Positions 10,745-21,610 of a stretch of DNA of 64,000 nt are shown here, piece after piece. The position numbers and the translations under genes are program-made. The number at the start of each line of letters is the position of its first letter. Positions within the stretch are counted from its first letter, which is position 1. Below the pieces are notes generated by a model. That model worked only from the letters and a program-made list of their open reading frames with translations, did no database searches and was not told the DNA's origin. Origin of the DNA: Pogona vitticeps (lineage: Eukaryota; Chordata; Lepidosauria; Squamata; Agamidae); contig NC_135787.1 of the NCBI RefSeq assembly GCF_051106095.1, positions 177,255,501-177,319,500 of the forward strand, in the 5' to 3' direction.

Positions 10745-11612
10745 TCTCTTTCTCACTTTGCTCCTCACTTCGGACTCACCTCCCTCTATTACCATCTCCA
10801 CGCAAGAATTGGAGGTTGTTCATGACTTTATGTACCTTGGCTCAATGATCTCTGACACTTTGTCCCTAGATGTTGAGCTGGATAAACGCATTGGGAAAGC
10901 AGCTGCCATGTTCTCTAGACTCGTAAAAAGAGTATGGCTGAATAAGAAGCTGACGGCATATACCAACATCCAGGTCTATAGAGCCTGTGTCCTGAGCACA
11001 CTCCTGTACTGCAGTGAGTCCTGGTCTCTTTGTGCACAGCAGGAGAGGAAGCTGAACACGTTCCATATGCGTTGTCTCCGACGCATTTTTGGTATCACCT
11101 GGCAGGACAAATAGAGTAGTCCTAGAACGAGCTGGAATTTTTAGCATGTATACATTACTGAAACAGCAACGTCTACGTTGGCTTGGGCATGTTGTGAGAA
11201 TGGCTGAGGGTCAGATTCCAAAAGATCTCCTGTATGGAGAATTAGTGCAGGGAAATCGCCCCAGAGGGAGACCACAGCTGCGATACAAGGATATCTGCAA
11301 GTGGGATCTGAAGGCCTTAGGAATGGACCTCAGCAGATGGGAAACCCTGATATCGGACCGTTCAGCCTGGAGGCAGGCAGTACATCACAGCCTCTCCCAA
11401 TTTGAAGAGACCCTTGTCCAGCAGGCTGAGGCAAAGAGACAGTCCCGGAAGCAGCAAAATCAGGGAGCTGGATAGGGGACAGATTGTATTTGTCCTCATT
11501 GTGGTAGGGATTGTCACTCTCAAAATGGCCTTCTCAGCCACACTAGATGGTGTTCCAAGTCCTCCATACAGAACATGTTACCATAGTCTCTCGAGACTGA
11601 AGGATGCCTAAG
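10745..11612 (+). mobile_element. RTE-like zinc-finger LINE, second copy
   Basis: Frame 10758-11114 (QELEVVHDFMYLGSMISDTLSLDVELDKRIGKA to FGITWQDK) continues after a small indel in 11089-11475 (NRVVLERAGIFSMYTLLKQQRLRWLGHVVRM and [19 protein letters not shown]). The zinc-finger part near 11490-11560 has lost its first cysteine pattern. The element ends with TCTCTCGAGACTGAAGGATGCCTA, as the copy at 9099-9879. About 85-90 percent alike to that copy by eye. Begins slightly farther upstream than the first copy. Confidence 0.8.
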
Positions 11613-12440
11613 ATGTTTATCTTATAAAGGAACTTTCATAAAAATCACTCTGTGATTGCTGCTGTACCTTAATATTCCACCATGGTCTACAAACCCCCTG
11701 GCTAGTCCGCTGACCCCAACAATAAAGACAACATAGAAGATTCAAGGATTTGAGAGAAGGATTTTGGGGGTGGATAAAGGTGATGGAAAATTATGTTTAT
11801 AAGTAAAAATATGTAAGATATAATGGTACCTAGGGTGAGAGGTGCACTAGTATTTTGTTTTAATTTATTGGATACGTTTATGTGCTAATAGTACACGTAT
11901 TTTGTCTAGTCTTGTAATAAATTCAAAATAATAATAATGACAATAAAGCAACAGTAAAAAAAGAAAATATTTTAAAAATAAAAGGTTCAATGTTTCTTTT
12001 TATATTGACTTTAATATCTATTGTCCATTGATTATTTTAATGTGGTCAGATTCAGATGTCCACAAAGGTTCATTGGCTTAGTGGGGCCAGAAGACAATCA
12101 TAACATACTGAGCAGTCTTCTAAAGTTTATTTCAAAGATCAACAGACCTACAGAAGGAGACAGCCAGAGCTGAAGTATTACAGAAAGCAAGAAGTGAGGT
12201 GTTAGCCTTGGCTGTGAAAACAATTCCTTATATCCTCTAATGTCACAGCCATACCCTAACCACGTCAACAATGGTCTTTTCCAAACAGAGGAAGACCAAC
12301 CTCATTCATGTTGAGAGGAGTTTCCTCCAATTAGGGAGTAGACTAACCACAGGTTGTAGATGAGTTGTGACAGTTGCTGAATGGAAAAACAGGAAAGGAG
12401 TGTGGGTATATTTAGCAAAACTAGGTCAGCTAATTGGTTG
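11613..12440. other. No gene recognised
   Basis: AT-rich sequence with an AATAAT/A-rich run near 11925-11985. No long open frame and no repeat I can name. Confidence 0.4.
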
Positions 12441-12443
12441 CAC

Positions 12444-12815
12444 TCATTTTACACACTAGCAAAGTTATGCTCAAAATCCTACAAGGCAGGCTTCAGCAGT
12501 ATATGGACCGAGAACTCCCAGAAGTACAAGCTGGATTTCAAAGGGGCAGAGAAACTAGAGACCAAACTGCTAACATGTGCTGGATTATGGAGAAAGTCAG
12601 AGAATTCCAGACTCCCTGGAAAAGACCCTAATGTTGGGAAAGTGTAAAGGAAAGAGAAGGGGACGGTAGAGGACGAGGTGATTGGACAGTGTCACTGAAG
12701 CTACCAACATGAATTTGACCCAACTCCGGGAGGCAGTGGAAGACAGGAGGGCCTGGCGCGCTCTGGTCCATGGGGTCATGAAGAGTCGGACATGACTTAA
12801 TGACTAAACCACAAC
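12444..12815 (+). mobile_element. BovB fragment with internal deletion
   Basis: 12444-12610 corresponds to the RT start ([38 protein letters not shown] in pieces, then WIMEKVREFQ). It jumps directly to the 3' part (ACTCCCTGGAAAAGACCC near 12611) and runs to the CTAAACCACAACAA tail. Compared with the copy at 4049-6509, roughly 900 bp of RT is missing, so this is either an internally deleted insertion or a later deletion. Confidence 0.8.
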
Positions 12816-13113
12816 AAGGTCAGCTAATATGCATGTTTAAATTATATCGGGGGCTCCCAAATTTGCACTGTGGTGCTCTGGTGTGTTGTCAAACTCTGCT
12901 AGAAGCACCCCAGAGTCCTCTGTCCTTTGCTCAGTCATGGCATGACCCTCCAAAGGCTGCTCCTCCAAGGCCACAGTCTTTGCAGCAATTTCTTCCCATC
13001 CATCAGCTTCACCTCATCCCCTGGGCCACCCATTTCAGGCCCTGTGGCCAGTCCAGCTACCCTTGCCTGGCCCTCCAACCCAACCAACCCTCCTCCTGGG
13101 TAAGGAATAAAAA

Positions 13114-13470
13114 GAGTGGTTACTTACCTGTAACCATAGTTCTTCGAGTGGTCCTCTGTTAATCCACACAAATGGGTTTTACTGCACCTGCGCAGGACTC
13201 CTCAGAATATTCTAGAGCTTAAAAAGACATAATTAGTAGGACGTTGTCCCATGGCATGCATGCTCTGCCCACCCAAAATAGCTCAGTTCCGGAATGTCCG
13301 CAGCTGTCAAGGCTCTGACTCCAACAAAGTCCAGACACCAAGTGACAGACAGCAGGGAGGATGGGCGGGATGTGTGGATTCACAGAGGACCACTCAAAGA
13401 ACTATGGTTACATGTAAGTAATCTCTCTTTCTTCTTCATGGCCTCTGTGAATGCACACAAATGGGTGACT
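13114..13470. mobile_element. Inverted-repeat element with splice-donor-like ends
   Basis: GTAACCATAGTTCTTCGAGT plus GGTCCTCTGTTAATCCACAC at 13130-13169 is matched in inverse at 13372-13416 (GTGTGGATTCACAGAGGACC, then ACTCAAAGAACTATGGTTAC). A third, direct partial copy (CCTCTGTGAATGCACACAAA) lies at 13442-13461. The minus strand of the left arm reads GGTTACAGGTAAGTAA, a near-consensus splice donor. Structure fits a nonautonomous inverted-repeat DNA element; family not identified. Confidence 0.5.
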
Positions 13471-13549
13471 AGCAAGCTCGCTTACTGGAGGAGGGCTGTC
13501 ACATCAACACTGAAGTCCTTTTACCTTTGTACCTTCTGAGGCTTGCCAA

Positions 13550-13895
13550 AGGCAAGGGCGGGAACTTCAAAAATGGTGCCGGGCAAACCTCTGCAAACAC
13601 CCATCGCTGCGCGGAGGGACACCCGCGAGTCCTGGGATGGTGCAAGGTAAGCCCCGGGGGACCCCCAAAGCCGGCAAGCGGTGCTTGCAGAGGCTAGCCC
13701 AGCACCCCCACGAGTCCTCGGATGGTGCAGGAAAAGCCTCCAAAGTGCTCTGAAGCTGGCGCACGTGGTTGTGTGGCACCCCTGCCAGTGTTCCAATGGC
13801 TTTCTCTGCACCATCGGAACACTGGTGGGGGTGCCTCGCAACTGTGCAGGCCAGCTTCAGAGCACCAATTAAATTCGTCTTGCAAGGCATCACTG
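13550..13895. mobile_element. GC-rich inverted-repeat element, right end
   Basis: The right end TCGTCTTGCAAGGCATCACTG at 13876-13895 (given as two overlapping parts of the terminal repeat) matches the right end of the element at 57067-57494, followed by TA. The interior is GC-rich with internal repeats (GAGTCCT-GGATGGTGCA twice, 13626-13650 and 13711-13735; TGTTCCAATGG against CATCGGAACA as an inverted pair near 13790-13825). The left end is not recognisable. Open frames on both strands here are by-products of composition. Confidence 0.5.
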
Positions 13896-13900
13896 TACAG

Positions 13901-14030
13901 TCTGTCCCCTGTCCAGCTCTCTGATTTTGCTGCTTTCAGGACTGCCTCTTCGCCTTGGCCTGCTGGACAAGGGTCTCTTCAAATTGGGAGAGGCCATGAT
14001 GCACCTCCTGCTTCCAGGCTGAATGGAGTA
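13901..14030 (-). mobile_element. RTE-like zinc-finger LINE, internal fragment
   Basis: The antisense text CTGTCCCCTGTCCAGCTCTC, then AAATTGGGAGAGGCCATGAT, matches the region just before the zinc finger of the copies at 9099-9879 and 24465-24867. Neither end of the element is present. Confidence 0.7.
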
Positions 14031-14049
14031 TCTGCTCAGAAAACAGATA

Positions 14050-14812
14050 TTGCAGGCTTGCCCCAGAAATGCCTGTCTTGTAACTGATTATTCATGCCTG
14101 CCCAGCAATAGGTCTTGTCTGCTCAATATTAAGGACAATGTGCACAGCTAAGCATTAACCAATTCCTTGCCCTTGTCAGTACATGTCTGAAGTTACATAT
14201 AGTGTCTTTTGTCCCTATTAGGTTACTGCTTGTTAGTTGAAAGACTTAAGATTATGTTTCCTGTTCTTGCTAAGAAAGAGTATAAAATGCTTGTAACTGC
14301 ATCTTTTGCCAGTAAAATAAACTATTACAGTTTATCTTGAAAGGTCCCCTCATAGCCCAGTTACAGGTGCCCCACTTGGGTATAACAGTTAGCCTAATCA
14401 CTGCCATGTTGCTTTTGACCCATTTAGTCTAACTGCTATCTTGCCACTGTGCTACTGCTTGCGTCAGGGAACTATACATACTGCAAAACATTTACAGGAA
14501 GAAGGATGTGGGCAAGAGAACAAGATAGGCATCCCAACCACAAGAGGAGAGGACAGAAGAGATATGCTTATCACCTGCGCTTAAATTAAACCACAAAGTA
14601 AAGGTGGGTGGGGATCAGTCACTCGAGTATGGAAAGGTATGAAAATGTCTGTAACAAAGGGGTTGAGGCCGCCACCAACTGCCTGCATGCCCCCTGTTGC
14701 TTTGCTCATCTGAATAAAGAAACAGTTAAAGGATCTCCTCTTTGTCTTATTGATTTGCATATCCCTGAGAAAGCCAAAGGAAAGAGGCCTTGGCCTGCGG
14801 GACCTAACAATC
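14050..14812 (+). mobile_element. LTR fossil(s), relative of 3780-6820
   Basis: 14050-14340 has a TATAAAA box near 14280 and AATAAA near 14315; 14340-14812 aligns to the LTR split by BovB at 3780-6820 and has its own AATAAA near 14713. The text also resembles 23560-23960 (GCCAGTAAAATAAAC versus ACCAGTGAAATAAAC). No coding part is seen. Probably one or two solo LTRs of related families; old. Confidence 0.5.
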
Positions 14813-15124
14813 TCATTCGCTTAATTATTCGCTTCATCTTTCACTGAGAGAATAAACCTCTTTATTTTTTTCTTTTGTTTTTGCCTGAAAATAGTATGTG
14901 ATGAATCAGATGTTGTTGAATGTTTATCAGCTCCAGGCAGCAAGGTCAATGCTCAGGGTTAGAACTGTAGTCTAATAACATGTGGAGGGACACATTTTCC
15001 CAGTCTTGATAATCACCTGAAAAAAAGTCTCAGCTCTAGCACCTATGATCCAATTTGTTGTGTATACCAATGGTCCCCCACCTTTTCCACACTGTAGACC
15101 GCAGGTTGGGGGCTTTGGGTGCAT

Positions 15125-16009
15125 AGTGGTGCCTCAGCTTACGAAATTAATCCGCATTGGAACGGTGGCCGTAACTCGAAATTTTCATAAGTCAAAGCAC
15201 CATTTCCCATTGAAATGCATGAGAACGGGATTAATCCGTTCCGGCATTTAAAAAAAATACCAAAAACCCCACCAAACAACAAATTAAAGCGCACAGAAAG
15301 CCCCATTGGAAGGCGCTAGGGCTTTTAAAAACAACTACCAAAAACAGAGCAAGCCCCAAAGGCTGAAAAATAAAATAAAAACAACATTGAGCAATCCCCA
15401 CATTGGGACTGCAAAAAACAACACAGCACAGAAACATAACCCCCCTCAGCTGAAACCGACCCTGCAAAACCCACCCAGAAGTTTCTAAAAAGGAAAAAGC
15501 AGCACCTTACCAGGCAGAATGAAGCCTCCGATGGTACTCACTCCCGGCAGGGAGCCTCCTCCTGCACCGCCACCCAAGGAGGAGCCCCTCCCACCCCCAC
15601 ACCTCAGCCCAGCCCAGTGCCTTTGGCCGCCCTTACTCATGAGTAGACCTGCCTTCTACTGGCCTTGCTCGTGAGTAGACCTACGCATTGCACCGCCCTT
15701 ACTCGTGAGTAGACCCGTGCCTCTGTCGGGCCTTACTCATGAGTAGACTCGTGCCAGGGATGGGCAGGGAGTGCACCAGCTTCCTGCACCCCGCCTTTCC
15801 TTCCTCCTCCTGCCCCCAGGAGTAAAAAAGTTCCATGACCCCCCAGCCTCTTCGCCACCAATGGTTTGAATTTCCTGCCCTTTTCCTCTGCATTTTTCTG
15901 TTCTTAGGCAGAAACTACCGCCGCAAGTCAAAGCAAAATTTTGCGGCCAGAGCTTTTTGTAACTTGAAATTTTTGTAGGTAGGGGCGTTTGTAAGTCAAG
16001 GCACCACTG
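15125..16009. mobile_element. Short inverted-repeat DNA element (TA-flanked)
   Basis: Left terminus AGTGGTGCCTCAGCTTACGA and right terminus GTAAGTCAAGGCACCACTG are inverted copies of one another. Subterminal AATCCGCATTGGAACGG near 15149 is inverted relative to the other copies' right ends. At 885 bp it is the longest family member here; the interior includes four direct units of TTACTCRTGAGTAGACC between 15635 and 15755. Nonautonomous; termini suggest the Tc1/mariner (Tigger/pogo-like) group by analogy. Confidence 0.7.
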
Positions 16010-16129
16010 TATATCACTAAGCACTACATTTTTGGGATTTGATTCCCTACTCAGATTAGAGTAAACTGGAATACAGAGTACTCCTATTTCATTTCTGGTA
16101 ATAGCCATATGCCTATTGCTTAATTTCCT

Positions 16130-16180
<51 letters not shown>

Positions 16181-16257
16181 TACATACATACATACATACA
16201 TACATACATACATACATACATACATACATACATACATACATACATACATACATACAA
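16130..16257. repeat. Compound microsatellite (TTTA)n(TACA)n
   Basis: About 13 TTTA units followed by about 19 TACA/CATA units. It produces open frames of pure repeat on both strands that are not genes. Confidence 0.95.
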
Positions 16258-16772
16258 AACACAAAAGAGTTAATGAATTAATTTTTATGCTGAATTTTAT
16301 CGGTGTGGGATTAAAGCTGTTATGAGTGACAGTGTGTGGGTTCCAAAAAGACCAGCACCCTAGGCCTAAAAAGATGGGATGGTGAGCCTGATACAAATCT
16401 GCGAAGTGTTGCAAGAGATAACGTTTCTATTTCAGCAAGAAATTGCATGCGTGGGAGGAAGTTCTAAATTTGGACTTGTTTCTCAAGAAAGGGGAAGCAG
16501 GCTGGCTGGAAACATGTCTGTGGTAACTGTACACATACAAGAAGCATTCCTGTATGTATGGCAACAGCAGACTCACACATAGTTAAAACAAATAGAAACT
16601 GAAAAGCATAGGAGTTCTAAAACACTCCTTTTAAAACAATTTAAAAACAAAAACATTTTAAAACTTTTAAAAGGATATAAAACAGCAATAATGAGGCATC
16701 TAATTTACATTGAATGGGTTTGGATAATCTGTTTCATCTAGGAGCCCTTGGAGCTCAGACCTCCTCCTAATA

Positions 16773-17205
16773 CAGTGGTGCCTCACTTAACGAGTGCACC
16801 GTTTAACGATGAATCCGCATAGTGATGCGTTTTTTGCAATCGCTAATGCCATCACATTGCAATGTTTAGATAAGCTAAACATCGCATTGTGATGATCGGT
16901 AAGCGTTTTGCTTACCGATCTTCGCATTGCAATGTTTAGAAAACAGTTGATCGGTGGTTCCAAAATGGCCACCAGGTGCAGAAAATAGCCGCCCACAGCG
17001 TTTTCGCACCCTGCCCTCGCTTACCGGGCAGCGAAAATGGTGGCCGGATGGGGGAATCTTCGCTTACCGGTGAGTTTCCCCCCAATAGGAACGCATTAAA
17101 TGGAGTTAAATGCATTCCTATGGGTTTTCCCCCCCGAATAGCGACGAATCCGGATAGTGACGTTAATCCTGGAACGGATTAACGTCCCTATGCGGGGCAC
17201 CACTG
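16773..17205. mobile_element. Short inverted-repeat DNA element (TA-flanked)
   Basis: Begins CAGTGGTGCCTCACTTAACG and ends GCGGGGCACCACTG, flanked by TA on both sides. Interior has the family's AAAATGGCCACC and AAAATGGTGGCC blocks and the inverted pair GATCGGTAAGCG/CGCTTACCGATC-like near 16893-16922. No coding capacity. Same family as 33159-33667, 42818-43246, 57067-57494 and 62952 onward. Confidence 0.85.
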
Positions 17206-17207
17206 TA

Positions 17208-17425
17208 CTTGCGGTCTAGTTATGGTGACCTTTTCCCGAGTTTTCTAGTACAGAATACACAGCAGTGGTTTACCATTCCCTTCTGCTTGGGGTGCCCTAG
17301 CACTATGAAGCTTGCCCAAGGCCACACAGGCTGTGCAGGCACTGTGAGGAATGAAACTCGATCTCTCACTCCGCAGCCAGATACTGTATCTGAAACACTG
17401 AGCTATCCAGCAAACTACCCTATAT
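17208..17425 (-). mobile_element. tRNA-derived SINE
   Basis: On the minus strand TGGATAGCTCAGTG (A-box-like) is followed by GAGATCGAGTTTCATTCC (B-box-like), then GGCCTTGGGCAAGC and the body. It directly abuts the right end of the inverted-repeat element at 17205. Confidence 0.65.
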
Positions 17426-17429
17426 ACAA

Positions 17430-17880
17430 TACCTTGCCAAAAATAAAATACAGGAAACTAGGGTAAGAATCATAGAGAGAGTCTGTTCTAGGTCAGAACG
17501 GCTCAACTTTCTGAATGATTTGTACAATAAATCCTTATCAACAGTACAAACAGATAAAAATGCAACTAAATGCAAGGTCTTTTAAAACTACTACCATAAG
17601 AACAAAACTAATGAGTGTTTTTTTTAGAAACTGACATAGTTTGGCTAAAATCTACTGCTTTGCAAGGTCAGATTGTGGTTATAGCTTGTAAATATTTAGT
17701 TTAGGTTACTGCTAATCCAAGCATTTTTCCTTCTACTTAAATTAAGCATCTTGCCTCACATATATGCCATTTTTCTTACTCATGGCTCAATTATAAATCT
17801 GTCTGAAATTATTCTAATGTTGGGTGGATGGATAAACATAGTTATTTTTATGTGCTATTTTATGTGCACATAACATTTTT
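17430..17880. other. No recognisable feature
   Basis: AT-rich sequence; nothing I can name on either strand. Confidence 0.4.
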
Positions 17881-17883
17881 ATG

Positions 17884-18850
17884 TGGTCCTGAGAAACCTA
17901 TATGTGGGACAGGAAGCAACAGTTAGAACTGGATATGGAACAACTGATTGGTTCAAAATTGGGAAAGGAGTACGACAAGGCTGTATATTGTCCCCTGGCT
18001 TATTTAACTTATATGCAGAATACATCATGCAAAAGGCTGGACTGGAGGAATTGCAAGCCAGAATTAAGGTTGCCAGAAGAAATATCAACAACCTTCGATA
18101 TGCAGATGATACCACTCTGATGGCAGAAAGTGAGGAGGAATTAAGGAACCTTGTAATGATGAGAGTGCAAAAAAAGGTCTGAAGCTCAACATCAAAAAAA
18201 CTAAGATCATGCCCACTGGTCCCATCACCTCCTGGCAAATAGAAGGGGAAGATATGGAGCCTGGCTTTTACTTTTTTGGGCTCCATGATCACTGCAGATG
18301 GTGACAGCAGCCACGAAATTAAAAGATGCCTGCTTCTTGGGGAGAAAGTGATGACACATCTAGACAGCATCTTAAAAAGCAGAGACATCACCTTGCCGAC
18401 AAAGGTCTGCATAGTCAAAGGTATGGTTTCTTCCAGTATGGAAATGAGAGCTGGAACATAAAGAAAGCTGACTGCCGAAGAATTGATGCTTTTGAATTGT
18501 GGTGCTGGAGGAGACTTTGAGAATCCCCTGGACTGCAAGGAAAACATACTAAGGAAATCCTTGTGAAGGAAATCAACCCTGAGTGCTCACTGGAAGGACA
18601 GATCTTGAAGCTGAGGCTCCAATACTTTGGCAATCTGATGAGAAATCTCCCTGGAAAAGCCCCTGATGTTAGGAAAGTGTGAAGGCAAGAGGAGAAGGGG
18701 GCAACAGAGGATGAGATGGTTGAACAGTGTTACTGAAGCTAACAACATGAATTTGACCCAACTCTGGGAGGCAGTGGAAGACAGGAGGGCCTGGCGTGCT
18801 CTGGTCTATGGGGTCATGATGAGTTAGACATGACTAAACAACAACAAATT
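17884..18850 (+). mobile_element. BovB 3' half
   Basis: Starts in the RT palm (LRNLYVGQEATVRTGYG) and runs through [16 protein letters not shown] and [11 protein letters not shown] (about 18097-18130) to the tail CTAAACAACAACAA near 18847. Several frameshifts break the frame after about 18180. 5'-truncated copy, more decayed than the one at 4049-6509. Confidence 0.88.
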
Positions 18851-18929
18851 TTAGCTGCCAACTGGCAAAAGAAAATGGATCCCACTGGGCTGATACTGTT
18901 ATGCATATTTTATCGTGCTGGAGAGTCTA

Positions 18930-20305
18930 AGGCCTGAGTTGTCAAAGAGTTTGTATACCTAAATTCAATCCTGAATCCAAATTGCAGTCAATAATCTAGA
19001 ACAGGGGTCTGGGAACCTTTTTACCTTTCCCCCCCCCCCAAAAAAATGTACATTACCCCCTTGATTTGACATTACCTCCTTGATTTGAAAGGATCTCGAT
19101 CATGTGCGGCCAGTTGAGGGCCACCGCCCATGCCTGGGCCACTGCCCCCACCACCTGGCAGGGCCATGCTCAGTCCTTGGCCCCGCGGGGGTGGCTTCCC
19201 TTCTCTGCTGGCGGGTGGCTCCTGGGTGGCTGTCGAAGAGCAACAGGTGGCTTGCTCGGGGCCTCGCCATCAAAGCGCCGTGACAGCTGCTGCAGGGAGG
19301 GTGAGAGGCTCCGCCAGGCCTGGCTGATGTGGAGGCAGCACCGAAGGAAGCAGCATGGCCAGGCGAGTGCTGCCGCCACCCAATGGGCTCTTCTGGGGAG
19401 AGGCCATGAGGCGGCAGTGTCCTGGCACTGGGAGGCTGAGCCTGGCCCAGGCTGCCATCGTGGCTGCGCCCTTCCCCCTCTGCTGCGATCCACCTCTCCA
19501 GGTACTGGAAGGAGAGGCTCCTCCTGGCCAGGGTGCTCCGGCCACTTGCCCTGGCCTCACCCTCTCCCATGGCCAGCTCCGCCGCCGCCCCATCGGCTGC
19601 CCTATGCTGTCGGTCGGGGCCATCGATGGCTGCCATCTTCTGTGGCTCGGTTGCAGACGGGCCAGAGAAGGGAGTGGGAAGGGGGCAATTGGGCAGTAGG
19701 GGACATCCCCTTCTGAGGAGAAGAAGAGGAAGAGGAGGAGGGAAGGGGTTTAGGGTCATGTCCTCATTACCCCCAGGATTTTTATTTTTACCCCATTTGG
19801 GGCAATTTACCCCTGTTCCCTGAACACTGAAAGAAGACTGACACTTGGAAAGGTGGATGAACTGGAAAAGATCCTCAAATGTAGTAATGTATCATTGGAA
19901 ACCAAGACTAGTATCATGTGAAAGCTGGGCGTTAAAGTAAGTTGACAAGAAAAAGAAATTATTGGTTTTGTGGTTACCAAAATGTCAGAAGGATTAACAA
20001 GCAGCACTTAGATCAAATCAAGCCTGAACTGTCTGTAGAAACAAAAATTACAAAACTGAGGCTGTTGTACTTTGGGAACATAATGAGAAAATCACAGTCT
20101 CTGGAAAAGACAATAATGCTAGGAAAAGCTGAAGGCATCAAGAAAAGGAGTGATCAGCTATGGTATGAATTGACTCCATAAAGGAACCATTATCTTTAGT
20201 TTGCAGGAGCTAAGCAGGGCTGTTAATGATAGGACATTTTAAGATCAGTCATTTGCCATAAGTTGTAGGTGACCTGATGGCACATAGCAACAACAACTTA
20301 GACAA
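18930..20305 (+). mobile_element. Old RTE LINE fragment split by a GC-rich insert
   Basis: The left part (TCAATCCTGAATCCAAATTG near 18965) and the right part from about 19825 (GAAGACTGACACTTGGAAAG, CTGAGGCTGTTGTACTTTGG, ending GTGACCTGATGGCACATAGC plus CAACAACAA) align with the element at 340-1565. The two parts are separated by the GC-rich block at 19000-19820, which is therefore younger. Confidence 0.7.
19000..19820. mobile_element. GC-rich insertion, possible hAT-like nonautonomous element
   Basis: An ~820-bp block, very GC-rich from 19090 to 19760, starts ACAGGGGTCTGGGAACC and ends TTTACCCCTGTTCCCTG; AACAGGGGT is shared in inverse by both ends. ACATTACC-CCCTTGATTTGA is repeated in tandem near 19050-19085. 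Open frames of up to 219 codons on both strands look compositional: rich in Ala, Pro, Arg and Gly, with no domain. An 8-bp target duplication was not found, so the class is uncertain. Confidence 0.4.
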
Positions 20306-20309
20306 CACT

Positions 20310-21320
20310 GAAGTAGAAAAGCGAAAAAGAATAAATGTTTTAATTTAATGAAATGTAAATGTAGAAATGTTTTCGATAACAAATTTGAAAGACAAGATTC
20401 TCATATGATCAAACTGGCTCTCCTATGCTCTTTAACACCAACCTGATCTGCACAAATTTTCATACACGGCTCTTCAAGAAGATATAATTACCTGCCGCCC
20501 CCCCCAAAAAAGCAAGTACGGTACTGGCATGAACTCTGGCAACCTGAACGAAGGATAAGAAAGAAAACCGAGACAGCAAGACAGGAGTATAATTATTTAT
20601 TGATGTCCATTTTTCTAATAACAGTATTGATATGCTTTCATAGTTTATATGCTACCTTCTCTGGGCAACTTGTAAACATAAAAATGCTTAAGGTCCCTCT
20701 TTAAGAACAACAAAAAAGCAAATATCTCATCAAATGGCACATCACACTTCCCTTTTGAGCCTGCGGCAGCCTGCTCCAAAATGACCAGGGTAACACAGGG
20801 CCATTATCTGAATTTTTTGAAGGAACATAACAAGCTGCAGCATAGTTGATATGAAGCGAGTGTATAAGGTTAGTCCCTTTGTTACTCCTCCTGACGGAAA
20901 TTTAGCAGTGAAAAAAAAACCTATGTTCATTCAATCTATGTTCATTCTAAAAAGTGTTCCACGTGCTAATTTTCCGTGTGTCAAGGTGATATATTAAAGG
21001 TACAGAAAAAGAGAGCAAAATACTTCCCAAAATCCATTTGTATTTAAAATAAACAATCTTTGTTGTGATATTCGATGAGTAGGGGAAAATTTACAACAGG
21101 CAATTCCATCTCCAGCCTCCTCCTCCTCCTCCTTCTCTTTCAGCATGGCCCAGGCATGGGGGCAGAACCTAGGGTAAACCTTTCTAGGAGTCAAGGCCTA
21201 GAAATGTACAGATGATCTAACATGTCCGCAAAATCACGGAGTTTTGAATTTTAGGAATGAAAACAGCAGCTATTGGCAAGGGTTTCAAACGGGTTAACTA
21301 AAGATTTTGGAGATACTCCA
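20310..21320. other. Intergenic, no gene recognised
   Basis: AT-rich sequence leading to the AMN1 promoter. A (TCC)n-like run lies near 21115-21140. No named repeat or gene. Confidence 0.4.
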
Positions 21321-21325
21321 GCTAC

Positions 21326-21610
21326 TCAAATTAAAGAAGGGACGTGGATTTTATTTCCATACTCTGGCACAAACGCAAACTGTCGCTTGTCACTTCTGTT
21401 GCCAAGATCAGTCCTAACGACGTTTAAGGAGAAGCCATAACTTGGCACCTTTCGAGTAACGATGCTTCGAGCCGCATCTCGAGAAGAAGTTAATGGCTGA
21501 GAGATCAGCTTCGCGGCGAGGGGACAACAAGAGCAGCCGCTGAAAGGCACCGCGACGCTTCCTTCCAGCCGCCTCCAACGGCAGCCCAGCACCGCTTTTA
21601 AAGACGACAT
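21326..21610 (-). other. Open frame divergent from AMN1, unrecognised
   Basis: A 94-codon minus-strand frame starting 224 bp from the AMN1 ATG. The predicted protein begins MSSLKAVLGCRWRRLEG, basic and without acidic residues for the first 15 positions, as in mitochondrial leaders, and ends VPEYGNKIHVPSLI. I do not recognise any family. It lies in the CpG-rich promoter zone, where GC composition makes open frames more likely, so it may be an untranslated divergent transcript or chance. Confidence 0.25.

Noticed and set aside
13521-14087. Overlapping 106-121-codon frames on both strands
   Set aside because: GC-rich interior of an inverted-repeat element running into a LINE fragment; no domain.
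16116-16414. Frames with long FIYL or YVCM repeats
   Set aside because: Translation of the (TTTA)n(TACA)n microsatellite.
19100-19760. Open frames of up to 219 codons on both strands
   Set aside because: GC-driven frames rich in Ala, Pro, Gly and Arg with no domain, inside an insertion that interrupts an RTE.
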